From Enterococcus durans NBRC 100479 = LMG 10746 (GTDB lineage: Bacteria > Bacillota > Bacilli > Lactobacillales > Enterococcaceae), in assembly GCF_001544215.1 (NCBI RefSeq), contig NZ_BCQB01000001.1:62001-126000 (forward strand): a stretch of DNA of 64,000 nucleotides, read 5' to 3'. Positions 23,628-32,435 of this stretch are shown in pieces. The notes below the pieces were generated by a model. The model did no database searches and was not told where the DNA came from. It saw only the letters and a list, made by a program, of their open reading frames with translations. The translations under genes and the position numbers were made by a program. How positions within the stretch are numbered: the first letter of the stretch is position 1; the number at the start of each line of letters is the position of its first letter.

Positions 23628-24299
23628 TTAGTCTGTTTTTTCTTTAAAAACACCATCTTCCATCATAAAGACTTTATCACATTTGTCAATAAGTCTTGTA
23701 TCATGTGTGACCATAATGATCGCTTTATTCTTTTCTTTTGACTCTTTCGCGAGTATATCGACTACTTCTCTCGCTTTTTCAGAATCTAAGCTAGCTGTAG
23801 GTTCATCCGCCAAAATGATTGAAGGATCGTTATACAAAGCCCTTGCAATCGCTACTCTTTGTCGTTCACCGCCCGACAGTTCTTCTGGGTATTTATTGAC
23901 CAAACTGTCGACCCCTAGCTGTTCAAACAATTCGTTAGCTTTCTCTTGTCGTTTCTCATGTTTCACTTTATCCACCAAAATCAGCTGTTTTTTCACCGTT
24001 AGAAACGGAACCAAGTTTGAAGCTTGTAAAATGAAGCCAATCTCTTTAAAACGAAGTTTCACCCGTTTACTTTCAGGCTGATTACTGAACTCTTCCCCAT
24101 TGATCAGTACAGAGCCTTTACTAGGCGTCTGCAATCCACCAGCCATTGTTAAAAATGTACTCTTTCCTGATCCAGAAGGTCCAATGATTGCGACGAATTC
24201 GCCTTTTTCAATACGCACATTCGTTTTTTTCAGTGCGTGGACGATCTGATCGCCATCTTGAAAACTCTTTTCCACTTCTTTAAATTCAATTGCTGCCAT
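23628..24299 (-). CDS. hrtA: HrtA-like ABC exporter ATPase (heme efflux)
   Basis: A 223-residue MacB-type ATPase: Walker A GPSGSGKST, signature LSGGERQRVAIARALYNDP, Walker B IILADEPTASLDSEKA. The start MAAIEF follows AGGAGGAAAATAAAA; an earlier in-frame ATG overlaps the permease end. Length matches HrtA. It pairs with the permease directly upstream. Heme as the substrate is inferred from size, gene order, permease similarity and operator sequences; a general lipoprotein- or peptide-type MacB exporter is the alternative. Confidence 0.7.
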   Translation of the reverse strand: MAAIEFKEVEKSFQDGDQIVHALKKTNVRIEKGEFVAIIGPSGSGKSTFLTMAGGLQTPSKGSVLINGEEFSNQPESKRVKLRFKEIGFILQASNLVPFLTVKKQLILVDKVKHEKRQEKANELFEQLGVDSLVNKYPEELSGGERQRVAIARALYNDPSIILADEPTASLDSEKAREVVDILAKESKEKNKAIIMVTHDTRLIDKCDKVFMMEDGVFKEKTD

Positions 24300-24312
24300 T
24301 TTTATTTTCCTC

Positions 24313-25383
24313 CTATCCAATCGCCTTTAGTGGATCGATTTTTACGATCGTCCGAACTGAGAATAGCGCGCCTAAAACAGCGACTACTAACATCAAGACA
24401 CTGATCACTCCAAAGAAAAGCCAATTACTTTGGAAAGGTACGGTATCTGGTAACACCAAGGAAGTTCCTACTGTTCCCAACAATCCCAGAGCAACACCAA
24501 AAACTGAAAGTAAAAATGTTTGCGCTACTACCGAACGTGCAATAAAACCACCGGTAATCCCTTGCGCTTTTAGTACACCAAAAATATTGATTTTTTGCAT
24601 CGTTAACACATAAATAAAAATACCAATCACGATTGCTGCAATTACGATCAAAAAGCCGATCATAAAGCCAAAAGTCAATACTTGTGCATTGTATCCAGGC
24701 AATTCATTGATGAATTTTGCAATACTGATTTTTTCGAGATCATCAGGCATTTTATCGACACTGCCCCTAACCACTACAGCGTTGATTCGCGCATTTTCAC
24801 TAGTATCTGTTTTTTCAAAACGAATCTCTTGATACGCATCAAGAGTCGTATATAAGACTGGTGAAACATTGAATTTGGCATTTTCTGTAAAACCTGTCAG
24901 CTTAAATGTCTTATCACTTCCAGAAAGTTTGACCGTATCGCCAATCTTCAGTCCATATTCTTCCTTCAAACTGATATCCCCAACTGCTTCATCGTTTCCA
25001 GAAAATTCTTTTCCTTCCACAAGCTTCGGCATTAAGAATTGACTTGGATCGATACCAAAAAAACTCACATTGATCTTACCCGCATCTTTATTGTCCTTGC
25101 TAGTTACTACTCCAGGTGTTTGCGCTAAGTACGCAACTTCTCCACCTTTCACTTCTTCGGCTGTCTTTTTCGTGATCATCGACATCCCAAGATTTGTGTT
25201 AGAATCTTTGGATAAAACGATATAATCGGCTTCCCATTTATCCACTGCCGTACGATTATCTTGTGCCAACCCATAAGCTAATCCTGTTAAAAAAAAGACA
25301 AGGTAAGCAATCAAAAACATGACTCCAGCTACTAAAGCATAGCGTAATTTTGAATGAACAATTTCATTTAATGCTAAAAACAT
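24313..25383 (-). CDS. hrtB: HrtB-like FtsX/MacB-type permease (heme efflux)
   Basis: A 356-residue permease with one N-terminal helix (about 15-38), an extracytoplasmic domain (about 40-230) and three C-terminal helices: the FtsX/MacB four-helix layout. It is about the length of S. aureus HrtB, and the opening MFLALNEIVHSKLRYALV with FFLTGLAYGLAQDN resembles HrtB as I remember it. It is the first gene of the operon; two palindromic sites lie in its promoter. HrtBA exports excess heme from the membrane. Confidence 0.7.
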   Translation of the reverse strand: MFLALNEIVHSKLRYALVAGVMFLIAYLVFFLTGLAYGLAQDNRTAVDKWEADYIVLSKDSNTNLGMSMITKKTAEEVKGGEVAYLAQTPGVVTSKDNKDAGKINVSFFGIDPSQFLMPKLVEGKEFSGNDEAVGDISLKEEYGLKIGDTVKLSGSDKTFKLTGFTENAKFNVSPVLYTTLDAYQEIRFEKTDTSENARINAVVVRGSVDKMPDDLEKISIAKFINELPGYNAQVLTFGFMIGFLIVIAAIVIGIFIYVLTMQKINIFGVLKAQGITGGFIARSVVAQTFLLSVFGVALGLLGTVGTSLVLPDTVPFQSNWLFFGVISVLMLVVAVLGALFSVRTIVKIDPLKAIG

Positions 25384-25402
25384 CTAATTCCCCCCTTAAA
25401 AA

Positions 25403-25439
25403 ATGATCGATCGATAAATTTATTTTATCACTTGATAAA
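25403..25439 (-). promoter_or_regulatory. two palindromic operators before hrtB
   Basis: TTTATCAAGTGATAAA (25424-25439) is a perfect 7+7 palindrome with a two-base spacer. A second, less perfect TTATCGATCGATCA site overlaps 25404-25417. Both resemble the 14-base FhtR site of E. faecalis, which I recall as TTATCAATCGATAA. The first site overlaps a TAAAAT -10 box, so binding would block transcription. Confidence 0.65.
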
Positions 25440-25477
25440 TTTTTAATGGAATATTATGCTCATGAAAAAAGAAGCAT

Positions 25478-25764
25478 GTGGGACAAATCTAAAATTCAGG
25501 TTTGCTACAGACTCTCGAATAAACGGTGGGAGCAGAAGCAACTCCTTCGGAAATAAGCCGAAATTCACAAAAATTTGAAAAGCAATTTTCGTTCATTTCT
25601 TCTTATTTCTCGGAGTTAAACACTTCTGTCCCAGCCTCTCTCAAATTAACGGCATCCAAAAGTCATTTTTTTCGAAATTCAAAAAAAAAACGACCAATAC
25701 AAAAAGCGTATTGCTCGTTTTTCTCTCCAATTTCTCAAATCGAAACGACTTTTGTCTCGACCTC
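25478..25764 (-). repeat. full-length composite interspersed repeat
   Basis: Contains all parts of the mosaic: TTGTCCCAC end with the CAGACTCTCGAATAAACGG segment, unit C (GGAGCAGAAGCAACTCC ... CTGTCCCAGCCTC), a hairpin with ACAAAAAGCGTATTGCTCG, and the CTTTTGTCTCGACCTC end. It lies between the hrtB promoter and the end of ulaF. The same arrangement, inverted, is at 37027-37315. Confidence 0.85.
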
Positions 25765-25779
25765 TCTTTTCATGTACGA

Positions 25780-26490
25780 CTATTGGCCATAATATGCTGT
25801 TTTTCCATGTTTTCGATAATAGTGTTTATCTAATAAATATTGAGGTGTTCGAACAGTATTGCCATTCAGTTCTTCTGTTGCTTTTGCTAGCTGACAAATT
25901 TCATCCAATACAATCATATTTTCGACTGCTTTTTCTGGCGTAGCTCCAAATGTAAACGGTCCATGACTAAAAACGAGGATACCTGGGATAGCTTGAGGAC
26001 AGATTTCTTTCTCTTTGAAACATTCAATAATTACTTTCCCAGTATTTTCTTCATATTCTGTTTGCACTTCTGCTTCTAGCAATTGACGAGTACAAGGAAT
26101 ATCGCCGTAAAAAGTATCTGCATGGGTCGTTCCATATACTGGCACTTCTCGTCCTGATTGAGCCCAAGCCACTGCGTGAGATGGATGTGTATGAACGATT
26201 GCTGAAATATCCTTGAACTGTTGGTATAACATGAGATGTGTGAGTAGATCAGAGGATGGCTTCAATGAAGGTTTCTCAAACGTTTTTCCTTGCAAATCGC
26301 ACACGACCATATCTTCCGGTTTTAATTCGTCATAAGGCACCCCGCTTGGTTTAATTACAACGATTTTTAATTTACGATCAATCTCACTGACATTCCCCCA
26401 CGTCAGTTTTACCAAGCCTTCTTCAGGAAGTCGCCGATTTGCTTGGTAAACTCTGTCTTTTATCTCTGCGATCTTTGTTTCATTACACAT
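25780..26490 (-). CDS. ulaF: L-ribulose-5-phosphate 4-epimerase (UlaF/AraD type)
   Basis: A 236-residue class II aldolase-fold epimerase that turns L-ribulose 5-phosphate into D-xylulose 5-phosphate, the last step of anaerobic ascorbate breakdown. Zinc ligands are in VHTHPSHAVAWAQ (two His) and later VFSHGPFTFG; the opening block KLTWGNVSEID is typical. The start MCNETK follows GAGGCGGG. It overlaps ulaE by eight bases and ends the operon. Confidence 0.93.
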   Translation of the reverse strand: MCNETKIAEIKDRVYQANRRLPEEGLVKLTWGNVSEIDRKLKIVVIKPSGVPYDELKPEDMVVCDLQGKTFEKPSLKPSSDLLTHLMLYQQFKDISAIVHTHPSHAVAWAQSGREVPVYGTTHADTFYGDIPCTRQLLEAEVQTEYEENTGKVIIECFKEKEICPQAIPGILVFSHGPFTFGATPEKAVENMIVLDEICQLAKATEELNGNTVRTPQYLLDKHYYRKHGKTAYYGQ

Positions 26491-27340
26491 GATATCCCGC
26501 CTCATTCAATTTTGGATAAAGATAATCTTTCGCTTCTTGTATTTCATTTTCATATCCAGCGTTTTCCCCACTCCACATTTCTATGAGAAATGCACCTTCA
26601 TATCCCGAACGTTTAAGAACTTTTAATAAACCTAAAAAATCAACGCATCCTTTTCCGAATGGGACGTTTCGAAATTTACCTGTTGATTCTGTTGTGACGG
26701 GATAAGTATCTTTTAAGTGAATAGCCACAAGATGTTCCTTCCCTTTTTCCAATTCCATTGCCGGATCATTTTCTGACCAAGCAGACAAATTGCCTAAATC
26801 GGGATAGAGCTGTAAGAAAGGAGACGGGATTTGATTTTTTATTGCCATAAATTTCGTGACAGAATTTATAAAAGGATCATCCATGATTTCAATAGCTAAG
26901 ATGATCCCATAACGAGATGCTTCTTGCACACTTTCAGTTAAGCATTCGATAAATCGTTCTCTAGATAATACAGATTTTTGTTCATAGTATACATCATAGC
27001 CCGCAAGCTGGATTATCTTTATGTTCAATCTATGGGCTAATCGAATAGCCTTTTTCATGATATTTTTAGCTTTATTTCGCTTTTTTTCGTCGTCCGAACC
27101 AAATGGAAATCTGCGATGTGCACTAAGACAAAGTGAATGGAGCCAAATTTCCGAAGCGAACAGCTTACTTTGTATCATTTTAATTTCTTTCTCAGACCAA
27201 TCAAGTCGTGCCAACCGTTCGTCACTCTCATCAATTGATAATTCCATAAAATCAAAGCCAAGTTTATTTACTAAAGCGAAACGCTCCGCCCAAGAAATAT
27301 CTTGCGGTAACGCCTTCTCATAGATTCCTATAACAGCCAT
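26483..27340 (-). CDS. ulaE: L-xylulose-5-phosphate 3-epimerase (UlaE type)
   Basis: A 285-residue TIM-barrel epimerase (AP endonuclease 2-like family) converting L-xylulose 5-phosphate to L-ribulose 5-phosphate. Metal ligands are visible in AIEIMDDP, LYPDLGNLSAW, HLKDTYP and FLIEMWS. Length equals E. coli UlaE (284). The start MAVIGIYE follows GGGGGTGAAGTG. It lies between ulaD and ulaF. Confidence 0.94.
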   Translation of the reverse strand: MAVIGIYEKALPQDISWAERFALVNKLGFDFMELSIDESDERLARLDWSEKEIKMIQSKLFASEIWLHSLCLSAHRRFPFGSDDEKKRNKAKNIMKKAIRLAHRLNIKIIQLAGYDVYYEQKSVLSRERFIECLTESVQEASRYGIILAIEIMDDPFINSVTKFMAIKNQIPSPFLQLYPDLGNLSAWSENDPAMELEKGKEHLVAIHLKDTYPVTTESTGKFRNVPFGKGCVDFLGLLKVLKRSGYEGAFLIEMWSGENAGYENEIQEAKDYLYPKLNEAGYHV

Positions 27341-27344
27341 CACT

Positions 27345-27983
27345 TCACCCCCAAATACGAGCAATTTCAGTCTTAAATCGCTCTGCGGCTAAAAGTGGTT
27401 CTTTGGACGCAGTGATTCCTCGACCAACGATAAAACTGTAAATAGACAGGTCTTTGAATAATGGTAATATCTCTGGAGATAGTCCACCTGTCACAGAAAC
27501 TTTGAAACCTAATTCAACTAGTTGTTCCACTTTTTCTAAGTCTTTTTCGCCCCATGATTCACCTGCAAGCAATGAATCTCTGCTTTGATGATAAATAGCC
27601 TGTTCAATTCCAAGTTTGAGCCATTTTTCTGCTTGTTCAAATGTCCAATCTCCGTAAAGTTCTATTTGTATTTGCTTCACCTGTGTTTGAGCTGCTTCCA
27701 TGGTTGCTAAAGAAGCACAACAAATCACGGTCATCACATCTGCTCCAGCGTCCGCTACATTTCTTGCTACAGTTCTACCCGCATCTGCACATTTCGTATC
27801 CGCAACAATTTGCTTATCAGGAAATAACTCTCGAATACAACGAATTGCTTTTTTTCCTTCTTGAAGACACAAAATCGTTCCAACTTCAATGGTATCCACT
27901 ATTTTACCAACTTGTTCAATGTCTTCTAGTGCTTCCGCTAATGAATTATGATACAAAGCAATTTGCAAGTTTGGTTGTATCAT
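27345..27983 (-). CDS. ulaD: 3-keto-L-gulonate-6-phosphate decarboxylase
   Basis: A 212-residue orotidine-monophosphate-decarboxylase-fold enzyme that decarboxylates 3-keto-L-gulonate 6-phosphate to L-xylulose 5-phosphate. Motifs: IEVGTILCLQEG, VADTKCADAG (Asp-x-Lys-x-x-Asp metal/catalytic motif), VTGGLSPEILP and FIVGRGIT (phosphate loop). It overlaps the end of ulaB by four bases, so the two are probably translated together. Confidence 0.95.
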   Translation of the reverse strand: MIQPNLQIALYHNSLAEALEDIEQVGKIVDTIEVGTILCLQEGKKAIRCIRELFPDKQIVADTKCADAGRTVARNVADAGADVMTVICCASLATMEAAQTQVKQIQIELYGDWTFEQAEKWLKLGIEQAIYHQSRDSLLAGESWGEKDLEKVEQLVELGFKVSVTGGLSPEILPLFKDLSIYSFIVGRGITASKEPLLAAERFKTEIARIWG

Positions 27984-28294
27984 TCTCCCTCCTCTTTCTT
28001 GTATTTTTTGTATAAATTTGATGTTGAAAATTTTTCCTTGATCTCTTTTGCTGACATTACATTTTTGATTCCTATAACAAGGACTCCTCTTTTTTCTGCT
28101 TGTTTAAACATCGCTAAAAAATTTTGAGGTGTAAAAACTACATCATATTGACTAGCTGAACTTTTTCCTTCTGAAAGCGCACAACGATGGATTTTGATGA
28201 TAGGAATTTTCAATTCTGCCATTGCTTTTTCTACACTACGCATCATCATTAGACTTGTTCCTGATCCATTTGCACAAGATACTAAAATTCTCAT
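27980..28294 (-). CDS. ulaB: ascorbate PTS component IIB
   Basis: A 104-residue phosphocarrier. The phosphorylated Cys7 sits in MRILVSCANGSGTS, the loop typical of EIIB of the ascorbate/galactitol type. The start was chosen by the GGAGG site eight bases upstream; an earlier ATG seven codons before overlaps it. It passes phosphate from UlaC to ascorbate carried by UlaA. Confidence 0.94.
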   Translation of the reverse strand: MRILVSCANGSGTSLMMMRSVEKAMAELKIPIIKIHRCALSEGKSSASQYDVVFTPQNFLAMFKQAEKRGVLVIGIKNVMSAKEIKEKFSTSNLYKKYKKEEGE

Positions 28295-28311
28295 GTTTAG
28301 GTCCTCCAAAA

Positions 28312-29799
28312 TCACTTATTTTTTTGTCGATTTTCTTTGTACTGCTCATAATCAGCAACGATCATAAAATATCCTTCTGGATCTTTTCGGTATTGTAGTT
28401 GAGGAATGATCAATAAACCAACGGCAACTAGTACTACACCAACATAACCAGCGAATTTCATGATTACTGTAATGAACGGCCACGCGGTTGCCCAATCAAA
28501 CATACCTATATACCCTCCGAATTTTGATAGCCCAATCCATGTAGCAAATAACGCTGACCCTCCAACCTGGATCATTCCAGACAAAAAAGGAAAAATACAA
28601 GCAGCTTTAAACCCACCTCTATTGTTGGCAAAAACAGCAATGACCGCATTATCAAAAAATAAGGGAATAAAACCCGCAATCACAATCGTTGGCGAGCGCA
28701 GTAAAATCAGTAAGCCAATCATCAAAAATTGACCTAATGCACCAAATAAAAATCCAACTGTCACTGCATTTGGAGAACCAAATCCAAAAGTTGCTGCGAC
28801 ATCGATTCCAGGAACTGCGCCTGGAAGAATAGTGTTGGAGATTCCTTGAAAAGATTGTGTCAGTTCATCAACAAATGTTCGGACACCTAACTGCAAAATC
28901 GCAAGATATACAGCAAAATTTAAAGAAGTAGTGAGAATATAGAAAAGAAAACTTTGACCTTCAATCATGAACTCGGATTGAATTAAATAATCTTTTCCTA
29001 AAACCAGTAAAATGATACCGAAAAAGAAAAGCATAAGTAGAGAAGTTGCTACCATATTCTCATTGAAAATAGACAAAAATCCAGGCAGCTCGATATCTTC
29101 TAATTTTCTATCTACTTTATTTAATCCTTTCTTTTTCTGATCCTTTTTCATCCATTCCGATAGTTTTGCAAAAAGGTAGATACCGAACATTTGTTGATGG
29201 GCTACCGCAAAACCAGCACCTTCTGTTAATTCTTGTGTGATACCGACTGTCAAATTTGATGCAACAGCCCAGTAACAACCTAAGATGATTCCCATAAAGA
29301 CTAACACTTCTATTCTTCCTAGATTAGGAAAGCAAAATAACAAAATCCAAAAGGCTGTTGCTGCTTGTTGAATCTGAACATTTCCTGTAGTGAATACCGC
29401 ACGTAGTTTTGTATATTTTTGAAATCTTACTAGTGTGATATTCAAGATAAAAGCAATCAAAAGTAAAATCATCACATCTCCAAAGGTACGTCCAAATGTC
29501 TCCTCTAACCCGACATCCACTGCATTCTGTCCAAAGTAAGGGTCCGTTACCATTGCATCTAGATTGAATCGATCCTTCAAACCTACTAAGATAGGGCGAA
29601 AATTATTTACTAAGCCAGCTGAACCAACAGTAAGAATAAAGTAGCCCACAGTTGCTTTCAAAAAACCTGCCAGACATTCATAGAATGGGCGCCGCAATAA
29701 TAAATAACCTAATAAAACAATGAATCCGATCAAATAAGCCGGTTGCGTTAAAATATTTGTGGCGAAATATGTCCAAATATGTAATAAAAATTTTCCCAT
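28312..29799 (-). CDS. ulaA: ascorbate PTS permease component IIC
   Basis: A 495-residue membrane protein with about eleven helices, of the UlaA (SgaT) family; conserved loops include VNNFRPILVGLKDRFNLDAMVTDPYFGQNA and PGAVPGIDVAATFGFGSPNAV. It carries ascorbate across the membrane while it is phosphorylated by UlaB. It lies between ulaC and ulaB. The C-terminal tail (YRKDPEGYFMIVADYEQYKEN) is cytoplasmic. Confidence 0.95.
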   Translation of the reverse strand: MGKFLLHIWTYFATNILTQPAYLIGFIVLLGYLLLRRPFYECLAGFLKATVGYFILTVGSAGLVNNFRPILVGLKDRFNLDAMVTDPYFGQNAVDVGLEETFGRTFGDVMILLLIAFILNITLVRFQKYTKLRAVFTTGNVQIQQAATAFWILLFCFPNLGRIEVLVFMGIILGCYWAVASNLTVGITQELTEGAGFAVAHQQMFGIYLFAKLSEWMKKDQKKKGLNKVDRKLEDIELPGFLSIFNENMVATSLLMLFFFGIILLVLGKDYLIQSEFMIEGQSFLFYILTTSLNFAVYLAILQLGVRTFVDELTQSFQGISNTILPGAVPGIDVAATFGFGSPNAVTVGFLFGALGQFLMIGLLILLRSPTIVIAGFIPLFFDNAVIAVFANNRGGFKAACIFPFLSGMIQVGGSALFATWIGLSKFGGYIGMFDWATAWPFITVIMKFAGYVGVVLVAVGLLIIPQLQYRKDPEGYFMIVADYEQYKENRQKNK

Positions 29800-29809
29800 C
29801 TTTCTCCTC

Positions 29810-30262
29810 CTAACTTTCGTAGCGACGCATCACTTTTAAGTAATCTTCTATTGATTCGGTTGCCATTAAGCTATCGATTACTCTTTCTTTCATCAATAAT
29901 TCAGATAATCTTTGGATGTTTTTCAGATGTGCTGTAGGATCTTTTGCTGCTAATGTAAAAAAGAGTTGTGCTTTTTTCTCTGGATCGCCAAAATTGACAG
30001 GAGACTTTAATTTTGTAAATGAGACAGCTGTTCCTAACACCTCATCGCTTTGCGAAGAGGCATGGGGCATCGCAACATTTGGTGCAACAATGATGTATGG
30101 TCCAAACATCTTTATACATTTGATGATCTCTTCTACATACGTTGCTTTGATGATCTTTTTCTCTAATAGCAGCTGACAACTCTCACGTATACCTTCTTGC
30201 CAATCCGTGACTTCTTTTTCTGAATAATACACCAACCCTTCTGACCAAAAATATCGCAGCAT
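29810..30262 (-). CDS. ulaC: ascorbate PTS component IIA
   Basis: A 150-residue EIIA of the mannitol/fructose fold, with the phosphohistidine His67 in NVAMPHASS and a family-type ending (LSELLMKERVIDSLMATESIEDYLKVM). It takes phosphate from HPr and gives it to UlaB. Eleven bases separate it from ulaA. Confidence 0.93.
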   Translation of the reverse strand: MLRYFWSEGLVYYSEKEVTDWQEGIRESCQLLLEKKIIKATYVEEIIKCIKMFGPYIIVAPNVAMPHASSQSDEVLGTAVSFTKLKSPVNFGDPEKKAQLFFTLAAKDPTAHLKNIQRLSELLMKERVIDSLMATESIEDYLKVMRRYES

Positions 30263-30279
30263 CTCCTTCTCCTCCTGTT

Positions 30280-31341
30280 CTATAAAAATGATGGAAATGG
30301 TGTATCATTTTCAGTTGTAAAAACATCATGAAACCCTCGATTAAAATTAAATTCTAGCTTTTCAAAATCGTGTGGATACGTAAACTTTCCACCAACTTGC
30401 CAAATAAAGGGGTGAAATTGATAGGCCAGACGCTCTTTTTTAGATTGCCATAAAAGGGTGATCTCTTTCGGATCAGCCATGAAATTTGACCAAATATCAT
30501 AATGAACTGGAATCACTACTTTTGTCTTCAAAGCTTCTGCCATCCGTAATATATCGGCTGAAGTCATTTTATCTGTGATTCCTCGTGGGTTTTCCCCATA
30601 TGCACCTAAGCAAACATCAACAGTATATTCATTTCCGTGTTTTGCAAAATAATTAGAGTAATGAGAATCCCCTGCATGATAGATATTTCCTCCAGTAGTT
30701 TCAAATAGATAATTCACCGCTATATCGTCCATCGCCTGTGGCACCTTTCCTTTGAAGGAATAATCAGTCTTATCACAAGTAATCAGGGCCGTCCGATCGA
30801 AAGCTTCCAAAGCGATCACTTTCGTTTTACCAAGTGTTATTTCGTCACCTGGCTTGACGATCGTCGTATTTTCTTTCGGTATCCCCCAGTCAAGCCACGT
30901 TTCAACTACCTTTTTAGGTCCAATAAAGCGTGCTTGCGGACAATTTTGATGGACAGCTGCAGCAGTATTTATGTCTAAATGGTCAGAATGGATATGGGTC
31001 ACAACTAATGCAGCGATGTTTTCCATTTCAAAAGGGTCAATCACAAAAGGTTGCGTACGTAAATTAGGCTGCATCTCTTGGACCCCACTCATTCGCATCA
31101 TTTGATGTCCTTTTTTCATCAATCCTTTCCCATGTGTTTTTTTCCCAGTGCCACACCATAAGTCACATAATATATTTGTTTTTTCAGCTGTTTTTATCCA
31201 AAGTCCTGTACAACCTAACCACCATATAGATACACTTCCTTCCTCCACTTCTTCTCTCGCAATCTCCTCATTTAAATACGTACCCCATTCCGGAAAAGTC
31301 GATAAAATCCAATTTTCCTTTGTGATATCTGCTATATTCAT
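30280..31341 (-). CDS. ulaG: L-ascorbate-6-phosphate lactonase
   Basis: A 353-residue metallo-beta-lactamase fold hydrolase opening the lactone ring of ascorbate 6-phosphate. The metal motif [11 protein letters not shown] (HxHxDH) is near residue 115, followed by [10 protein letters not shown] and VIPVHYDIW. Length equals E. coli UlaG (354). It is the first gene of the operon after a GGAGG site, so the pathway is transcribed ulaG-C-A-B-D-E-F. In E. coli ulaG is instead divergent. Confidence 0.96.
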   Translation of the reverse strand: MNIADITKENWILSTFPEWGTYLNEEIAREEVEEGSVSIWWLGCTGLWIKTAEKTNILCDLWCGTGKKTHGKGLMKKGHQMMRMSGVQEMQPNLRTQPFVIDPFEMENIAALVVTHIHSDHLDINTAAAVHQNCPQARFIGPKKVVETWLDWGIPKENTTIVKPGDEITLGKTKVIALEAFDRTALITCDKTDYSFKGKVPQAMDDIAVNYLFETTGGNIYHAGDSHYSNYFAKHGNEYTVDVCLGAYGENPRGITDKMTSADILRMAEALKTKVVIPVHYDIWSNFMADPKEITLLWQSKKERLAYQFHPFIWQVGGKFTYPHDFEKLEFNFNRGFHDVFTTENDTPFPSFL

Positions 31342-31381
31342 ATTTTTCTATTCCTCCTTGAAATGTGAGTATCAACACCTA

Positions 31382-31426
31382 AATAATAAAGCGCTAACAA
31401 ACTCATTTAAATAGTTTTAAATGAGT
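31382..31426 (-). promoter_or_regulatory. ula operator palindrome and cre-like site
   Basis: ACTCATTTAAA (31401-31411) and TTTAAATGAGT (31416-31426) form a perfect 11-base inverted repeat with a TAGT spacer, a good candidate UlaR operator. Next to it the minus strand reads TTGTTAGCGCTTTAT, which differs from the cre consensus at two positions and suggests CcpA control. Confidence 0.65.
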
Positions 31427-31469
31427 GTTTGTACTTTATATGATTGTTTTATTTTTTTATATGATTTTT

Positions 31470-31491
31470 CTTATATACTCAGTCATATAAG
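31470..31491. promoter_or_regulatory. second inverted repeat near ulaR
   Basis: CTTATAT and ATATAAG arms with an eight-base spacer, just before the ulaR ribosome site. It may be a second regulator site or part of the ulaR promoter. Confidence 0.35.
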
Positions 31492-31522
31492 AAGTTAAGC
31501 CATTCTTTGAGGAGGTAGTTTT

Positions 31523-32311
31523 TTGAAAAATTCACTGAAAAGTATTGAGAAAAGACGAAAAGCGATTTTAGATATTTTAGAAGCACGAAAACAGCTGACA
31601 ACACTTGAGCTTTCGTCTGAATTAAATGTTTCGTTGAGCACAATCCGGAGAGACCTAAATGTCTTAGAGAAAAAAAATGATATCATCAGAAAATACGGTT
31701 ACTGTCTTTTTAATTACAAGAATAAAACAAACTTTGATGAGTCAGGACCTCTCAGGCTCAAACAACAAATTGCTAGATATGCAAGTAGATATGTCAATGA
31801 TTATGATACGTTGTTCATCAATTCCAGTTCTACTGCTCTAGCTATTTTGAACTATCTCACTGTTAAGCATGTGACTATCGTTACCAATAACTTGAAAGTT
31901 GTCGCCACTACTCATCAACCAAACTACAGTTATATCTTGACTGGAGGGGAATTGCGTATACCAAAAGAAGTATTAGTTGGAGATATTGCTACACGAACTT
32001 TAATGGATATGAATGCAGATATCTGTGTGATTGGATGTAGTGGTGTCAGCGTAGAAAATGGCGTTACAACTAAAATTTTAAATGAATCAAAAATCAATGA
32101 ACTGATGATCAATAAAACAAGAAGGAGTAAAATATTAGTTGCTGATCATCGCAAGATCGGCTTGACTTCAAAATTTAAAATTGCTGACGTTTCTTCATTC
32201 GACTATTTGATCACCGATCAATTCTGTCCGACAAAAATCGCAAAGGAGATCAGTGAAACAGGTATAAAAGTGATTCGGATAAAAGACTTTCCTGCTATTG
32301 AACTTTTCTGA
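31523..32311 (+). CDS. ulaR: DeoR-family regulator of ascorbate use (UlaR-like)
   Basis: A 262-residue DeoR-type repressor: HTH at about 5-55 (RRKAILDILEARKQLTTLELSSELNVSLSTIRRDLNVLEKK) and a DeoR sugar-phosphate sensor domain with ILTGGELR and VADHRKIGLTSKF. The start codon is TTG, placed 8 bases after GGAGG. It is divergent from the ula operon, so L-ascorbate 6-phosphate, the UlaR ligand in E. coli, is a likely inducer. The name is inferred from context. Confidence 0.87.
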   Translation: MKNSLKSIEKRRKAILDILEARKQLTTLELSSELNVSLSTIRRDLNVLEKKNDIIRKYGYCLFNYKNKTNFDESGPLRLKQQIARYASRYVNDYDTLFINSSSTALAILNYLTVKHVTIVTNNLKVVATTHQPNYSYILTGGELRIPKEVLVGDIATRTLMDMNADICVIGCSGVSVENGVTTKILNESKINELMINKTRRSKILVADHRKIGLTSKFKIADVSSFDYLITDQFCPTKIAKEISETGIKVIRIKDFPAIELF

Positions 32312-32366
32312 TACATGGCAATGAAGAGTACTCCTATTAAGCACATGAAGAATATACTTGATTAAA

Positions 32367-32427
32367 CAACAAAAGCAGTGAGAGAAATCTGAACTACTGA
32401 CGTTCAGTCTCTTCACTGCTTTTGTTG
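32367..32427. terminator. bidirectional terminator between ulaR and lctO
   Basis: Long hairpin: CAACAAAAGCAGTGA pairs with TCACTGCTTTTGTTG, with a second inner stem CTGAAC/GTTCAG. A/T runs on both sides let it serve both convergent genes. Confidence 0.85.
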
Positions 32428-32435
32428 ATTATCCG

